Assembly: GCF_002215035.1 (NCBI RefSeq)
Contig: NZ_NKFP01000001.1
Coordinates: 741,501-805,500, forward strand
Source of the DNA: Leptolyngbya ohadii IS1
GTDB lineage: Bacteria > Cyanobacteriota > Cyanobacteriia > Elainellales > Elainellaceae
DNA length: 64,000 bases
Direction: 5' to 3'
Below the pieces are notes generated by a model. It was not told the origin of the DNA. It saw nothing but the letters and a program-made list of their open reading frames with translations, and ran no database searches. The translations under genes and the position numbers were made by a program. Shown here piece after piece: positions 25,978-34,663 of the stretch; position 1 is the first letter of the stretch; each line of letters starts with the position of its first letter.

Positions 25978-27630
25978 ATGTCTCAATTTTCTTCTAATTA
26001 CCCACGAGATCTTGACCGATCCACGCACGACGCAGGGGCAACGGTTTCCGCTAGGAGGAGATCCTTGCTCACCCGCAAAACCTACGTCCGCAGCTTGCTA
26101 ATGACCGGGGCGATGGGGCTGGGCCTCAGTGCCTGCGGACAACCGGCATCTGGGCAGTCGCCACAGCCGGGGGAGATCCCGGTAGGATTAGAACGCTTTT
26201 ATAACCAGGAGCTAACCTTTGGTTCGTGCAAAGGCTTTGCGACTACTGCGATCGAGGCACAAGTGTACGTTGATCCGTTTGAATGTGGTCGCCTGGAGGT
26301 ACCGCTAGATTACGACGAACCTGAGGGTGAGACCATGCAAATCGCGGTACTGCGGCTACCAGCTCAGGGTGAGCCAGACCAGCGGATCGGCTCTCTGGTA
26401 CTCAATCCTGGCGGACCTGGAGGCTCGGGCACGATTCAAACCCCCTTCACCGCAGTGGCTCTGAAGGAGACTCACATGGTTCAACGGTTCGACTTGGTTG
26501 GGTTCGACCCTCGCGGGGTCGGAGCCTCGACCCCAGCCATCAACTGCTTCACCGACGAAGAGAACGACCGGGGCGAGAACCAGACGACGCTGTTGGGTAC
26601 GTCGGGAGAATGGAGTGCCGACGACACGCGCGAGTTGATGGAGAAGTGCGCCAATGGGTCGGGTGGTGAGCAGGTGCTTGCCGCCGTTGGCACCCGCAAT
26701 GTAGCCAGGGACATGGACGTGCTCCGCGCCGCACTCGGCGACGAAAAGCTGACCTTCCTTGGGCGAAGCTACGGCACCCGATTGGGCGCGGTCTACGCTG
26801 AGATGTTCCCACAGAATGTCCGTGCGATGGTCCTCGACGGTGCGCTCGACCCCCGGCAGGGCAGCGCGGAACGCCGCTTAGCACTTCATGCTGCGTTCCA
26901 GCGCTCGTTTGATCTGATGGCCGAGTTTTGCGCCCAGAGATCAGACTGTCCGCTGGGCACCGACCCCGAGCAGTCCACCGCTGTGTTCCAAGATCTGTTC
27001 CAGCCGCTGATCGATAACCCCGTGCCAGCGGGCGAGGGGCGCACCCTAGATTTTTTGTATGGCACTGGCAGCGTCCTCGGGGCGCTCTACAATGCCGAGG
27101 CGTGGCCGCGAATTATTGACGGCATCGCCCAGCTCAAAAACGAGGGACGAGGCGACAAACTCCTCGCTCTCAGTGACGACTTTATCGTTGAAGGGTTGGA
27201 GAGCAACTTGGTCGATGCCCAGCTCGCCATCAACTGTAACGACGAGGAGCGCCGCACCCCTGAGCAGGAGGCAGAACTGCGCCGCCAGATCTTCGACATG
27301 AGCCCTTTTCTTGATACCGGACGACCCGTCGAGGGCGTCACCCGCGACGCCTGCGAGTTCTGGCCCAGTGAGCCGACCCTCGGCTTCCCCCATGCTCAGA
27401 ACGTTGAGGGTTTACCCGACACGCTGATCATTTCCATTACTGGCGACCCTGCCACCCCCTACGCTGCTGGAGCCAGTCTAGCCGAAGCCCTGGGCGGCAC
27501 CGTGCTCACCGTTGAGGGAGAGCAGCACACCATCGCCATGGATGGCACCAGCCCCTGCGTCAATGCGATCGTCGCTGACTACCTGATCGACCTTGAACTT
27601 CCCGCAGAGGGCGATCGCTGCGTCCTCTAG
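25978..27630 (+). CDS. Lipoprotein alpha/beta hydrolase (tripeptidyl aminopeptidase, S33-like)
   Basis: The 550-residue product begins with a basic region and a lipoprotein signal whose lipobox is LSAC near residue 46. It then shows the S33 layout: LVLNPGGPGGSG (oxyanion), FDPRGVGAS, nucleophile GRSYGT, ITGDPATPY (Asp) and EGEQHTIAM (His) in the TAP-like C-terminal domain. It probably removes N-terminal peptides outside the cytoplasm while membrane-anchored. It is GC-rich and of actinobacterial style, which suggests transfer together with the CPBP gene 52 bp upstream. Confidence 0.88.
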   Translation: MSQFSSNYPRDLDRSTHDAGATVSARRRSLLTRKTYVRSLLMTGAMGLGLSACGQPASGQSPQPGEIPVGLERFYNQELTFGSCKGFATTAIEAQVYVDPFECGRLEVPLDYDEPEGETMQIAVLRLPAQGEPDQRIGSLVLNPGGPGGSGTIQTPFTAVALKETHMVQRFDLVGFDPRGVGASTPAINCFTDEENDRGENQTTLLGTSGEWSADDTRELMEKCANGSGGEQVLAAVGTRNVARDMDVLRAALGDEKLTFLGRSYGTRLGAVYAEMFPQNVRAMVLDGALDPRQGSAERRLALHAAFQRSFDLMAEFCAQRSDCPLGTDPEQSTAVFQDLFQPLIDNPVPAGEGRTLDFLYGTGSVLGALYNAEAWPRIIDGIAQLKNEGRGDKLLALSDDFIVEGLESNLVDAQLAINCNDEERRTPEQEAELRRQIFDMSPFLDTGRPVEGVTRDACEFWPSEPTLGFPHAQNVEGLPDTLIISITGDPATPYAAGASLAEALGGTVLTVEGEQHTIAMDGTSPCVNAIVADYLIDLELPAEGDRCVL

Positions 27631-27697
27631 CTGCCCCAGCAGCAAAACTAAGGATTTAGAAACCCCTATCGACAATCGTACTGAACGGAGAAACACC

Positions 27698-28099
27698 ATG
27701 AATAAGCCTGAGTTTTTTGTTACTCCCGGCTATGGGGAATACATGCTGAATAACTTGCATTACTCGCAAGCGGTAAAAATTGGCGATCGCGTGGAGACAT
27801 CCGGTCAAGGTGGTTGGGATGACAATCTGAAAATTCCCGAATCGCTCGCGGATGAGATTGCTCAGGCGTTTCGGAATGTGGAGCAAACCCTGGCGACTGC
27901 CGGGGCGGGGTGGGAGCATGTTGTCCACATCAATTCTTACCATGTTGGCGGCTTGCCCCCGGAGGTTAACGATGTGATGGTTAGGCTATATCGCCATTAC
28001 ATGCCCAACCATGCCCCAATTTGGACACAGGTAGGAGTCGAGGCGCTTGGACTGCCAACGATGCGGATTGAAATTCGCGTGACTGCAATTGTTCCATGA
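27698..28099 (+). CDS. RidA family protein (second copy)
   Basis: From the ATG at 27698 (CGGAG 6 bases upstream) the product has 133 residues. It has TPGYGEYMLNNLHYSQAVKIGD, GQGGWDD, a helix FRNVEQTLATAGAGWEHVVHIN, and the C-terminal MRIEIRVTAIVP, placing it in the RidA/YjgF fold. Substrate unknown. Its N-terminus (MNKPEFF) is repeated in the remnant at 33874. Confidence 0.85.
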   Translation: MNKPEFFVTPGYGEYMLNNLHYSQAVKIGDRVETSGQGGWDDNLKIPESLADEIAQAFRNVEQTLATAGAGWEHVVHINSYHVGGLPPEVNDVMVRLYRHYMPNHAPIWTQVGVEALGLPTMRIEIRVTAIVP

Positions 28100-28133
28100 A
28101 TGTCGCACACACTCACCAGTAAAGGAGACAAAG

Positions 28134-28327
28134 ATGAGGATTAGAGCAATCCGCACTTCGTCAACAACATTGTGTACTTTCTCCTGTTCAACTGGTCTGG
28201 AAGCTTCTTCACCACGCCAGCCCTGTTCCGCATTAGTGAGTACCATGCAAGATTCTACGACATCACCTCTCTCGTGCTGCTTCCCGTTTTCCTGGCGATC
28301 GCCTACAAAGTATTCAAACCAGCATAA
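28134..28327 (+). pseudogene. Internally deleted CPBP protease gene
   Basis: The first codons (ATGAGGATTAGAGCAA, preceded by AAAGGAGACAAAG) match the 5' end of the CPBP gene at 24973. Sequence then jumps to a C-terminal part in another frame: HFVNNIVYFLLF, PALFRISEYHA and PVFLAIAYKVFK. The catalytic motifs are gone. It follows a RidA gene, as the intact CPBP precedes one, so the pair could come from duplication. Confidence 0.8.
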
Positions 28328-28443
28328 CCAAGGTTGTGTTTAAGATGGGTGGGTAGTTTACAGGTGAAACATAGCTCTAGCAAGATGTGAATCGGGAAAA
28401 CCTTCTTGTCACAGAGAAACGTGGCATTTGTCAGGAATCACGC

Positions 28444-29415
28444 ATGGCTATCAAGACACTCAATCACAGAAACATGATCAGCATTTCTTCTTGTAAAGAG
28501 ACTTTGTCAGCGCAGCAGTCCGTGGCAGTCGCCAAATGTGCAGAGCTGGCGACATTAGCCGATCAGCATACTGATGGCAGGGGAGAGGGTTATCATTCAA
28601 CCGCGATCGATCCTTTATTCTTTGTCCGACAAAGCAACTCTTCCATCAGCATCCAGGAAGTTAGCGAACCCCTATTCTCCATTGTGGTGCAGGGTCAAAA
28701 AAAAGTATCACTCAATGAGGAAACGTTTCAGTATGGGATTGCTCAGTATCTGATTCTTTCGGTGGACATGCCGCTGAGTGCTTGTATGGTAGAAGCAACC
28801 CCTGATCAGCCCTATCTCGGCTTAAAGCTGAAGCTAGACCCAGTCCAACTCTGTGAGATTATTGCTCAAACAAAGCTGGGTATCAGTCAGAACCAAAGCC
28901 CTGTCAGAGGCTGGTGTGTCAGCGATGCCGCGCCATCTTTAATCGATTGCGTGATTCGGTTAACAAAGCTGTTAGATACACCACAGGACATTCCATTTCT
29001 AGCACCGTTGATGATTCGCGAGATCTATTACCGTTTGCTCACCGATCAACAAGGTGAAGTGGTGCGTCAGATTGCGACCGCTGGCAGTAATATGCAGCGC
29101 ATTGCTGACGTGATTAAACAGATTAAAGCTGATTTTACAAAGCCGCTGCGGGTTGAGGAGCTAGCAGAGCAGACGAATATGTCGGCTGCATCGTTCCATC
29201 GTCACTTCAAAGCTGTCACATCCATGAGTCCGCTGCAATATCAAAAGCAATTACGACTGTTAACTGCCCGACAGATGATGCTTGCCGAGGCGATCGATGC
29301 CACTCAAGCGGCTTATCGAGTTGGGTATGAGAGTACGTCGCAATTCAGCCGCGAATATTCCCGCATGTTTGGTGCACCGCCCATTCGAGATATAGAACGG
29401 CTACGGGTATCTTGA
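28444..29415 (+). CDS. AraC family transcriptional regulator
   Basis: The product has about 323 residues: an AraC_N cupin-like domain (FFVRQSNSSISIQEVSEP, LSVDMPLSACMVEAT, LGLKLKLDP) and two helix-turn-helix units (VEELAEQTNMSAASFHRHFK; RVGYESTSQFSREYSRMFG). Relatives respond to small organic or redox signals and often control neighbouring SDR, hydrolase or reductase genes. An upstream ATG at 28474 is an alternative start. Confidence 0.9.
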   Translation: MAIKTLNHRNMISISSCKETLSAQQSVAVAKCAELATLADQHTDGRGEGYHSTAIDPLFFVRQSNSSISIQEVSEPLFSIVVQGQKKVSLNEETFQYGIAQYLILSVDMPLSACMVEATPDQPYLGLKLKLDPVQLCEIIAQTKLGISQNQSPVRGWCVSDAAPSLIDCVIRLTKLLDTPQDIPFLAPLMIREIYYRLLTDQQGEVVRQIATAGSNMQRIADVIKQIKADFTKPLRVEELAEQTNMSAASFHRHFKAVTSMSPLQYQKQLRLLTARQMMLAEAIDATQAAYRVGYESTSQFSREYSRMFGAPPIRDIERLRVS

Positions 29416-29719
29416 ATGCTGTGCATCTTTTGAGAGGATCAGGCAAACATCGGTAAGGTTTGTGTATTCAAACTCCTAATTCGTACTTATAGGATGAAAC
29501 TATTCGACTACAACCTTCTCTAGCTGCGGTTCGGCGATTAGATCTTGCTCCTGCAATTAGATGTTGTCGATCGAGCCGCAGACTTTGCAGTCGTCAAATG
29601 CAGTTGTCAAGGCTGCACACGATCAGTTTCGACAGTTGGAAACGACACATCTGCACTACGGTTTTGTAGCTCAGAACGCAAACCAGTATCAAACCCTATT
29701 GAGACAAAGCAGGTGTTTT
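29416..29719. other. Intergenic region, no gene supported
   Basis: This 304-base gap holds a frame that opens into the following gene (from 29561), but its codons look unlike a protein and the next gene has its own lipoprotein signal start at 29720. No repeat or clear terminator was found here. Confidence 0.4.
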
Positions 29720-30172
29720 ATGAAAACACAATCGATGCTCAAAACATTGGCAGTGACGATCAGTTTGGGAGCTTTTGCATTAGTAAGCTGTACTCCTCAA
29801 TTGACGGCAGAAACACCTGCGCCAGCCCCCTCCGTAGAAGCTTCTGCCACTGAAGCTCCGTCAGTTGCTCCATTTCCTCAAACCTCTAGTAATCGCCATA
29901 TGAATCCAAATCAAGCGAATACGGTAGCATCCCAAGCCAGTCATCCTTACGTCGGAATGTGGGTTACGCAAGATGGTTATATTCGCCATGAACTTCTACC
30001 CAACAACCGCTACGACGAAGCTCGCGGCAACAGGGAGAGCGCATATCAGGGACGCTATGAAGTAACAGGAAATCGCATTAATTACTGGGACGATACTGGA
30101 TTTACAGCCGATGGCGAATTTCGTGACGGCGTTCTTTATCACGGCGGCTATATTTTTTACCGAGAAAGATGA
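29720..30172 (+). CDS. Atu4866-like domain lipoprotein
   Basis: The 150-residue product has a lipoprotein signal (LAVTISLGAFALVSC), a Pro/Ala/Ser-rich linker, and a C-terminal beta domain: HPYVGMWVTQDGYIRHELLP, YQGRYEVTGNRINYWDDTGF and ADGEFRDGVLYHGGYIFYRE. This matches the small beta-barrel Atu4866 family, whose function is not established. The fused lipoprotein signal suggests that it is anchored in an envelope membrane here. Confidence 0.78.
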   Translation: MKTQSMLKTLAVTISLGAFALVSCTPQLTAETPAPAPSVEASATEAPSVAPFPQTSSNRHMNPNQANTVASQASHPYVGMWVTQDGYIRHELLPNNRYDEARGNRESAYQGRYEVTGNRINYWDDTGFTADGEFRDGVLYHGGYIFYRER

Positions 30173-30230
30173 GCCTTTCAACACCAAAGCAACGATGACT
30201 CGAATTGCATAAAAATTTCAGGAGATTGAG

Positions 30231-30824
30231 ATGATGCGTCATCTAAGTCAGATTTTCATTGGCACAGGGCTGATCGGGCTGCTGGCTATTCCAGCGACGA
30301 CACAAGCTCGCACGGAGGAGGCAGGTTTTCACTCGAATGTGACTGCGTTTGAGCTTCCAGCACTTGTAAATTTGGCTCAGGCAACTCAGCCAAATCAAGC
30401 AGACGCAGAGACTCAGGTGATCGAACAGCGCAATAAGGAAATTGTCCAGCAGTATTTTGATGGCTGGCGAGACGGAACTGGCAGCGTCTTTGATTTGCTC
30501 GCTCCAAATGCCACCTGGACAATTACGGGGACGGGTGAAACGGCAGGCACTTACAGCCGCCAAGCGTTACTCGATCAAGTCGTCAGCCCCACCAGTGCTC
30601 GATTATTAACCCCGATCGTGCCAACCGTACGCGGCATCTGGGCAGATGGCGATATGGTGATCGTGCTGTGGGATGGGGAGGCAACTGCTGGAGATGGTAG
30701 ACCTTACCAAAACACCTACACCTGGTATTTCAGAATGCAGGACGGCAAAGCAGTCGAAGCGATCGCCTTTCTGGATATGCAAGTGTTCAACGACTTATGG
30801 ACAAGAGTTTCACCGAGAAACTAG
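30231..30824 (+). CDS. Exported SnoaL-like NTF2-fold protein
   Basis: The 197-residue product has an N-terminal signal (FIGTGLIGLLAIPATTQA) and an NTF2-like domain: NKEIVQQYFDGWRDGTGSVFDLLAPNATW, MVIVLWDGEA, and TYTWYFRMQDGKAVEAIAFLD. It is probably periplasmic. It sits 58 bp after the Atu4866-like gene and 68 bp before the SDR gene, probably in one operon. Confidence 0.8.
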   Translation: MMRHLSQIFIGTGLIGLLAIPATTQARTEEAGFHSNVTAFELPALVNLAQATQPNQADAETQVIEQRNKEIVQQYFDGWRDGTGSVFDLLAPNATWTITGTGETAGTYSRQALLDQVVSPTSARLLTPIVPTVRGIWADGDMVIVLWDGEATAGDGRPYQNTYTWYFRMQDGKAVEAIAFLDMQVFNDLWTRVSPRN

Positions 30825-30892
30825 TGCTGGTTGCCCTGGTCAATGCAGCCTAACTGCCGATCAGCTTTAATCACCTACAAGGAATAATCACC

Positions 30893-31627
30893 ATGTCAAC
30901 TATTGAGAACAAAGTTATTGCGATTACGGGAGCCAGTAGCGGTATTGGTGAAGCAACGGCTAGATTGCTGGCTCATCAGGGTTTACGGGTTGTGTTAGGG
31001 GCGCGACGCACCGATCGACTGGACGCGATTGCTGCCGAAATTCGCTCTAAAGGTGGCGAAGCAGAATACCGTACCCTTGATGTCACCAACCTTGAAGACA
31101 TGCAAGCCTTTGTCGAGTTTGCCCAAGCTAAATTTGGTCGTCTTGATGTTCTGGTGAACAATGCAGGCTTGATGCCACTCTCCAGGCTTGAGGTGCTAAA
31201 AATTGATGAATGGAACCGCATGATTGATGTGAACATTCGCGGTGTGCTTCACGGGATTGCTGCTGCGTTACCTCTCTTTAAGCAGCAACGATCAGGGCAG
31301 TTTGTCAATCTATCCTCGATCGGTGGGCACAACGTCTATCCAACCGCAGCCGTATACTGCGCCACTAAGTTTGCAGTTTGGGCGATTTCCGAGGGACTGC
31401 GGCAAGAATCGAAAGACATCCGAGTTACGGTGATTTCGCCTGGAGTGACGGAAACTGAACTTGCCAGCACGATCACGGATGCTGAAGCGACGGCATGGGT
31501 GGGGGGATTTCGTGAGGCAATGATTCCAGCAGATGCGATCGCCCGTGCGATTGCCTTTGCGATCGAGCAACCCGCAGAGGTGGATGTGAATGAAATCATT
31601 GTTCGACCGATCGGACAAATGAGCTAA
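30893..31627 (+). CDS. SDR family oxidoreductase (YdfG-like)
   Basis: The 244-residue product has the cofactor motif ITGASSGIGEATA, GARRTDRL (NADP-type Arg pair), NNAG, catalytic Ser in NLSSIGG and YCATKFAV. The C-terminal VNEIIVRPIGQMS matches the YdfG/serine 3-dehydrogenase-like branch that acts on small hydroxy acids or aldehydes. The start follows AAGGAATAATCACC. A 3' fragment of a close paralog is at 4186-4487. Confidence 0.92.
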   Translation: MSTIENKVIAITGASSGIGEATARLLAHQGLRVVLGARRTDRLDAIAAEIRSKGGEAEYRTLDVTNLEDMQAFVEFAQAKFGRLDVLVNNAGLMPLSRLEVLKIDEWNRMIDVNIRGVLHGIAAALPLFKQQRSGQFVNLSSIGGHNVYPTAAVYCATKFAVWAISEGLRQESKDIRVTVISPGVTETELASTITDAEATAWVGGFREAMIPADAIARAIAFAIEQPAEVDVNEIIVRPIGQMS

Positions 31628-31655
31628 TAGGACGGGTCATCTGGAGATTAAACCA

Positions 31656-32447
31656 ATGGCAATTCTGAAACAATTCGGGATTTTATTTGTATTGGGCAGT
31701 GTGGGAATTGTCATGTTCACGATCGCGTCTATTCCTTTAATCGAGCAACAGTTAGCAAAACTGTCTCCAGAAGCACTGGAAAAAGTGCCTCCATTGTGGA
31801 TTTTAATGCTTCTGCAAGGACTACAGTATTCAGTTTTACTTGCAGTCAGCATTTTGATTGGGATTGGTTGTGCCTATCGTGTTGGATTACGCTCCCATTT
31901 GATTGATTATTGGGTGTTCCATACTACTAAGTTTCCATCTTTTGCCGTTGAGATGAAGTGGAGTTTGGGTGTGGGCGCAGCAGCGGCGATCGCGCTCTTG
32001 TTGCTCGGTCGGTTGATGCAACCTGCCCTACCTGAAGCGCTACAGGCAGCCAATAATACAGAGCCAAGTGGGTTGGATTTGCTCACAGCAATGTCCTATG
32101 GCGGCATCACTGAGGAAATTTTGATGCGCTGGGGTTTAATGTCGCTGCTTGTTTGGATTGCGTGGAAAGCTCTAAAACAAGGCATTATGTTGCCCAGTCA
32201 AGGGATTTATCAAGGTGCGATCGTTCTAGCTGCATTAGTATTTGGACTACTACACCTGCCAGCGACTGCCGCGATCGTTCCCCTCACGACCGTTGTGATT
32301 GTTCGAGCGTTGTTACTGAATGGGATTGCAGGGATCGCGTTTGGCTGGCTCTTTTGGCAATATTCGCTAGAAGCTGCAATGTTAGCTCACATGAGCGTTC
32401 ATGCTTTTACCTTTGTTCTTAGCGGTTTACTGGCAAGGTTGGCTTAA
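31656..32447 (+). CDS. CPBP family intramembrane protease (second copy)
   Basis: The 263-residue multi-pass protein has GGITEEILMRWG (EExxxR), LVFGLLHLPA (FxxxH-like) and a final His region MLAHMSVHAFTF. The order of motifs matches CPBP enzymes, although it differs clearly from the GC-rich copy at 24973. It starts 28 bp after the SDR stop and is likely co-transcribed with it. Confidence 0.82.
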   Translation: MAILKQFGILFVLGSVGIVMFTIASIPLIEQQLAKLSPEALEKVPPLWILMLLQGLQYSVLLAVSILIGIGCAYRVGLRSHLIDYWVFHTTKFPSFAVEMKWSLGVGAAAAIALLLLGRLMQPALPEALQAANNTEPSGLDLLTAMSYGGITEEILMRWGLMSLLVWIAWKALKQGIMLPSQGIYQGAIVLAALVFGLLHLPATAAIVPLTTVVIVRALLLNGIAGIAFGWLFWQYSLEAAMLAHMSVHAFTFVLSGLLARLA

Positions 32448-32529
32448 GTTTTGAAATAGATCTCATGGGGCTATCACTGCCCATAAAGCTTTACCGTAAA
32501 AGGCTTGAGAAAGAAAGGCTTGAAAAATG

Positions 32530-32544
32530 GTGGGCGATGCCCAC
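32530..32544. repeat. Palindromic intergenic repeat
   Basis: GTGGGCGATGCCCAC is a perfect-stem palindrome of the kind often repeated between cyanobacterial genes. Similar hairpins with GGGTGAGTACTGCCCAC occur after 36276. It may act as a transcript end for the CPBP gene, but it lacks a T run. Confidence 0.4.
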
Positions 32545-32627
32545 GACTTGAATGGATGCTCAACTCTACAGTTTCAAGGTGGTGGATAAAAATGATTCAA
32601 TGCAAAGATTTCGCGCCTCGGATTACT

Positions 32628-33571
32628 AGACCTCCTGCACGAATCAGGAGGGATGTGCCAGTTCGTAGTTGAGCAGTCCCGCAATCAAGTTCAAGCGCAA
32701 GCCAAATCGCCGCCTTCGATTGCGGTAGCGTCCTGAGAAGATGCGAAACACCTTGAAGCGACGAATCACATGCTCGACTCGCACCCGCAGTTTGGCTAAT
32801 GCCCGATTATGCTGCTTTTCGTCTGGAGCTAATGGCTGCTTGCGCGGCTTCTTGGTGGGCGTACAAGCCCCCGCGTGACGCTTGGCAAACCCCTGATACC
32901 CTCGGTCGGCTAAACATAACTGCGATGAAACAAAGGGTAAACGGCTGCGCTTGAGCAGTTTGAAGTCATGGGTCTTGCCTTTGTCAGTGGCGGTGGCAAT
33001 CACTTGCCCCGTGTCAAAATCCACCAGCAGTTGCGCCTTCAGCGTATGGCATTTTTGCTTGCCACTGTAGTAGCGTTTCTGTTTTTTTTCGGGCGTTCGA
33101 TTTCGACCTCGCCCACATCCACCAGCAGCACCTTCCATTCCCAGCCCGGTTGGTACAACTGCCGCTGGCTCGGTAAGCGAAACTTGCCGCATTTGACGAG
33201 GATGTCTTCGACTTTCCTGATGATGCGCCCTACTGTCGTTTCATGCATCCCCCAACTCGTGCCGATGTGAAATTGGGTGCGATACTCCCGCCAATATTCC
33301 AATGCCACCAGCAGTTGGTCTTCTACACTCAGCTTGTTTTGTCCGCCTCGCTTGCCCTGGCGTTCCAGGTGGGGACGCAACTCCTCGACCATTTCGTCGA
33401 AAGTCTGACGGCTTACGCCGCACAATCGCTTGAATTCTCCGGCACTCAGGCGTTCCAGTTCTCGGTAGGGCATGGCTATTCCTCCTTGAACTTACTTCTG
33501 CCATGCTCACTCCGTTTTTGCAAGCCTCTTGCCCCAACTGGCACACTCTCCACCATTCATGCAGGAGGTCT
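32628..33571 (-). mobile_element. IS5-family insertion sequence
   Basis: The element is 944 bp with perfect terminal repeats AGACCTCCTGCA and further inverted similarity ending in TGTGCCAG. It is flanked by a 3-base duplication, ACT at 32625-32627 and 33572-33574. The interrupted host frame is restored exactly when the element is removed, confirming the boundaries. Confidence 0.93.
32644..33473 (-). CDS. IS5-family transposase in two overlapping frames
   Basis: The first frame (33473-33039) is the helix-turn-helix half: FKRLCGVSRQTFDEMVEEL and EYRTQFHIGTSWGMHETTVG. The second (from about 33085 to 32644) carries the DDE core: YYSGKQKCHTLKAQ, LADRGYQGF (second Asp), and RVRVEHVIRRFKVF (Glu). 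The first Asp is in LLVDVGEVEI. They can be joined by frameshifting at eight A on the coding strand (33082-33089). This is typical of the IS427-like group. Confidence 0.88.
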
Positions 33572-33873
33572 ACTGACCGGGGACCCTTCGGCGGACCTTC
33601 CGAGTATGAATCCTTCTCGGAGGTGGTGAGTGCTGTCAATCGGTGGATTGCAAGTACAACGATCCAGGTGATCAATGTTGAAACTGTTGTTTTACCCGAT
33701 CGAATTGAAGGCACCGGTGATGGGGGCTACGGGGTGACGACCAGTAATGCTTTCTACCCAGTGATGATCAGTCAGGGTCTTGCAATCAATTACTTTCAAT
33801 GTGTGCGTGTCTGGTACAGAGAATAGGCAAGTGAATTATGAACATTAGGGTCTAAATCAGAACAAGGAACACC

Positions 33874-33918
33874 ATGAATAAACCCAAGTTTTTTATCAAC
33901 CGCTCTCATACGAGTTGA
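33874..33918 (+). pseudogene. 5' remnant of a ridA-like gene
   Basis: After AAGGAACACC the frame reads MNKPKFFINRSHTS and stops. The first seven residues and the upstream bases closely match the start of the RidA gene at 27698 (MNKPEFF). The rest of the gene is missing. It is short, so chance similarity cannot be excluded, but the shared ribosome-site region supports common origin. Confidence 0.45.
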
Positions 33919-33967
33919 GCCGAATAGTACAGATATAGAGTTGCACTTCAACTCTGAAGTGAGCATT

Positions 33968-34582
33968 ATGGAGCAGAATGAATGGCAAGATGAAGCCCGA
34001 CAATTAGCGATCGCTCCTCGCCTGTGGCTCTGGTGGGCATTGGCTACTACAATTGCGGGGACGATCGTTGGAGCACTGGAAGCATCAGGCTTTGAGCTTG
34101 TAGCAACCATATTTTTTACAGGTTTGTTTATTGGCGCAGCCCAATGGCTCGTTTTGCGCCAGTACATGCCTAAAGCCCTTTGGTGGATAGTGGTTAGCGC
34201 ACTGGGATGGACTTTTGGGCTAGTACTGATGAGTTATTACATAACCCTTTTTGATCCGCTTATTCAATTCCTAAGTACGCTGGGCGCGTGGGAAGTTTTT
34301 TGGATGAATTTGGTCAAACAGCCGATTGTACTGGCTATTTTTGGCGCAGCTCAATTTCCGATTTTGAGACGATTTGTCCGTAAAGCGCATTGGTGGATTC
34401 TGGTCAGCGCTTTAGGAGGTGCATTAGATGGAGCAAGCGGCTCAACTGTCGCGTACATTTTGCAGCCAGGGCTACCGCCAGCACCATTCTCGACAGCATT
34501 GAGCTATGGGGCAGGTTGGCTAGGCTACGGCATCGTTACCGGAATTTGCCTGCAATGGCTGCTACGTCATCAACCCCAGTAA
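33968..34582 (+). CDS. Multi-pass membrane protein with internal repeat
   Basis: From the ATG at 33968 the product has 204 residues and about six hydrophobic segments. Two halves resemble each other: IGAAQWLVLRQYMPKALWWI and FGAAQFPILRRFVRKAHWWI, each followed by VSALG. Such duplicated small membrane proteins are common in cyanobacteria and have no assigned function. The next gene begins 81 bp downstream. Confidence 0.7.
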   Translation: MEQNEWQDEARQLAIAPRLWLWWALATTIAGTIVGALEASGFELVATIFFTGLFIGAAQWLVLRQYMPKALWWIVVSALGWTFGLVLMSYYITLFDPLIQFLSTLGAWEVFWMNLVKQPIVLAIFGAAQFPILRRFVRKAHWWILVSALGGALDGASGSTVAYILQPGLPPAPFSTALSYGAGWLGYGIVTGICLQWLLRHQPQ

Positions 34583-34663
34583 GAAAGACAATACACAAGC
34601 TTGCGATGAGCGCCGAGGCGCAACTCCGAAGGAACCGCAACATACCTCAATCAGGAATTCATC

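Larger units (their letters stand above)
32592..33826 (+). pseudogene. Small cyanobacterial hypothetical gene interrupted by an IS5-family element
   Basis: Twelve codons (MIQCKDFAPRIT, 32592-32627) precede the IS at 32628-33571. After removing the IS and one copy of ACT the frame continues from 33575 as DRGPFGGPSEYES, VINVETVVLPDRI and CVRVWYRE to the stop at 33826. The restored product has about 96 residues and is homologous to the fragment at 2496-2740. The family is short, frequent in cyanobacteria and of unknown function. Two insertions in two copies suggest that loss is tolerated. Confidence 0.82.

Noticed and set aside
26549-26884. Minus-strand frame inside the S33-like peptidase
   Set aside because: GC-rich antisense shadow, Arg-rich composition without domain.
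29561-29719. N-terminal extension of the Atu4866-like lipoprotein
   Set aside because: The true start at 29720 gives a clean lipoprotein signal; the extension has no homologue features.
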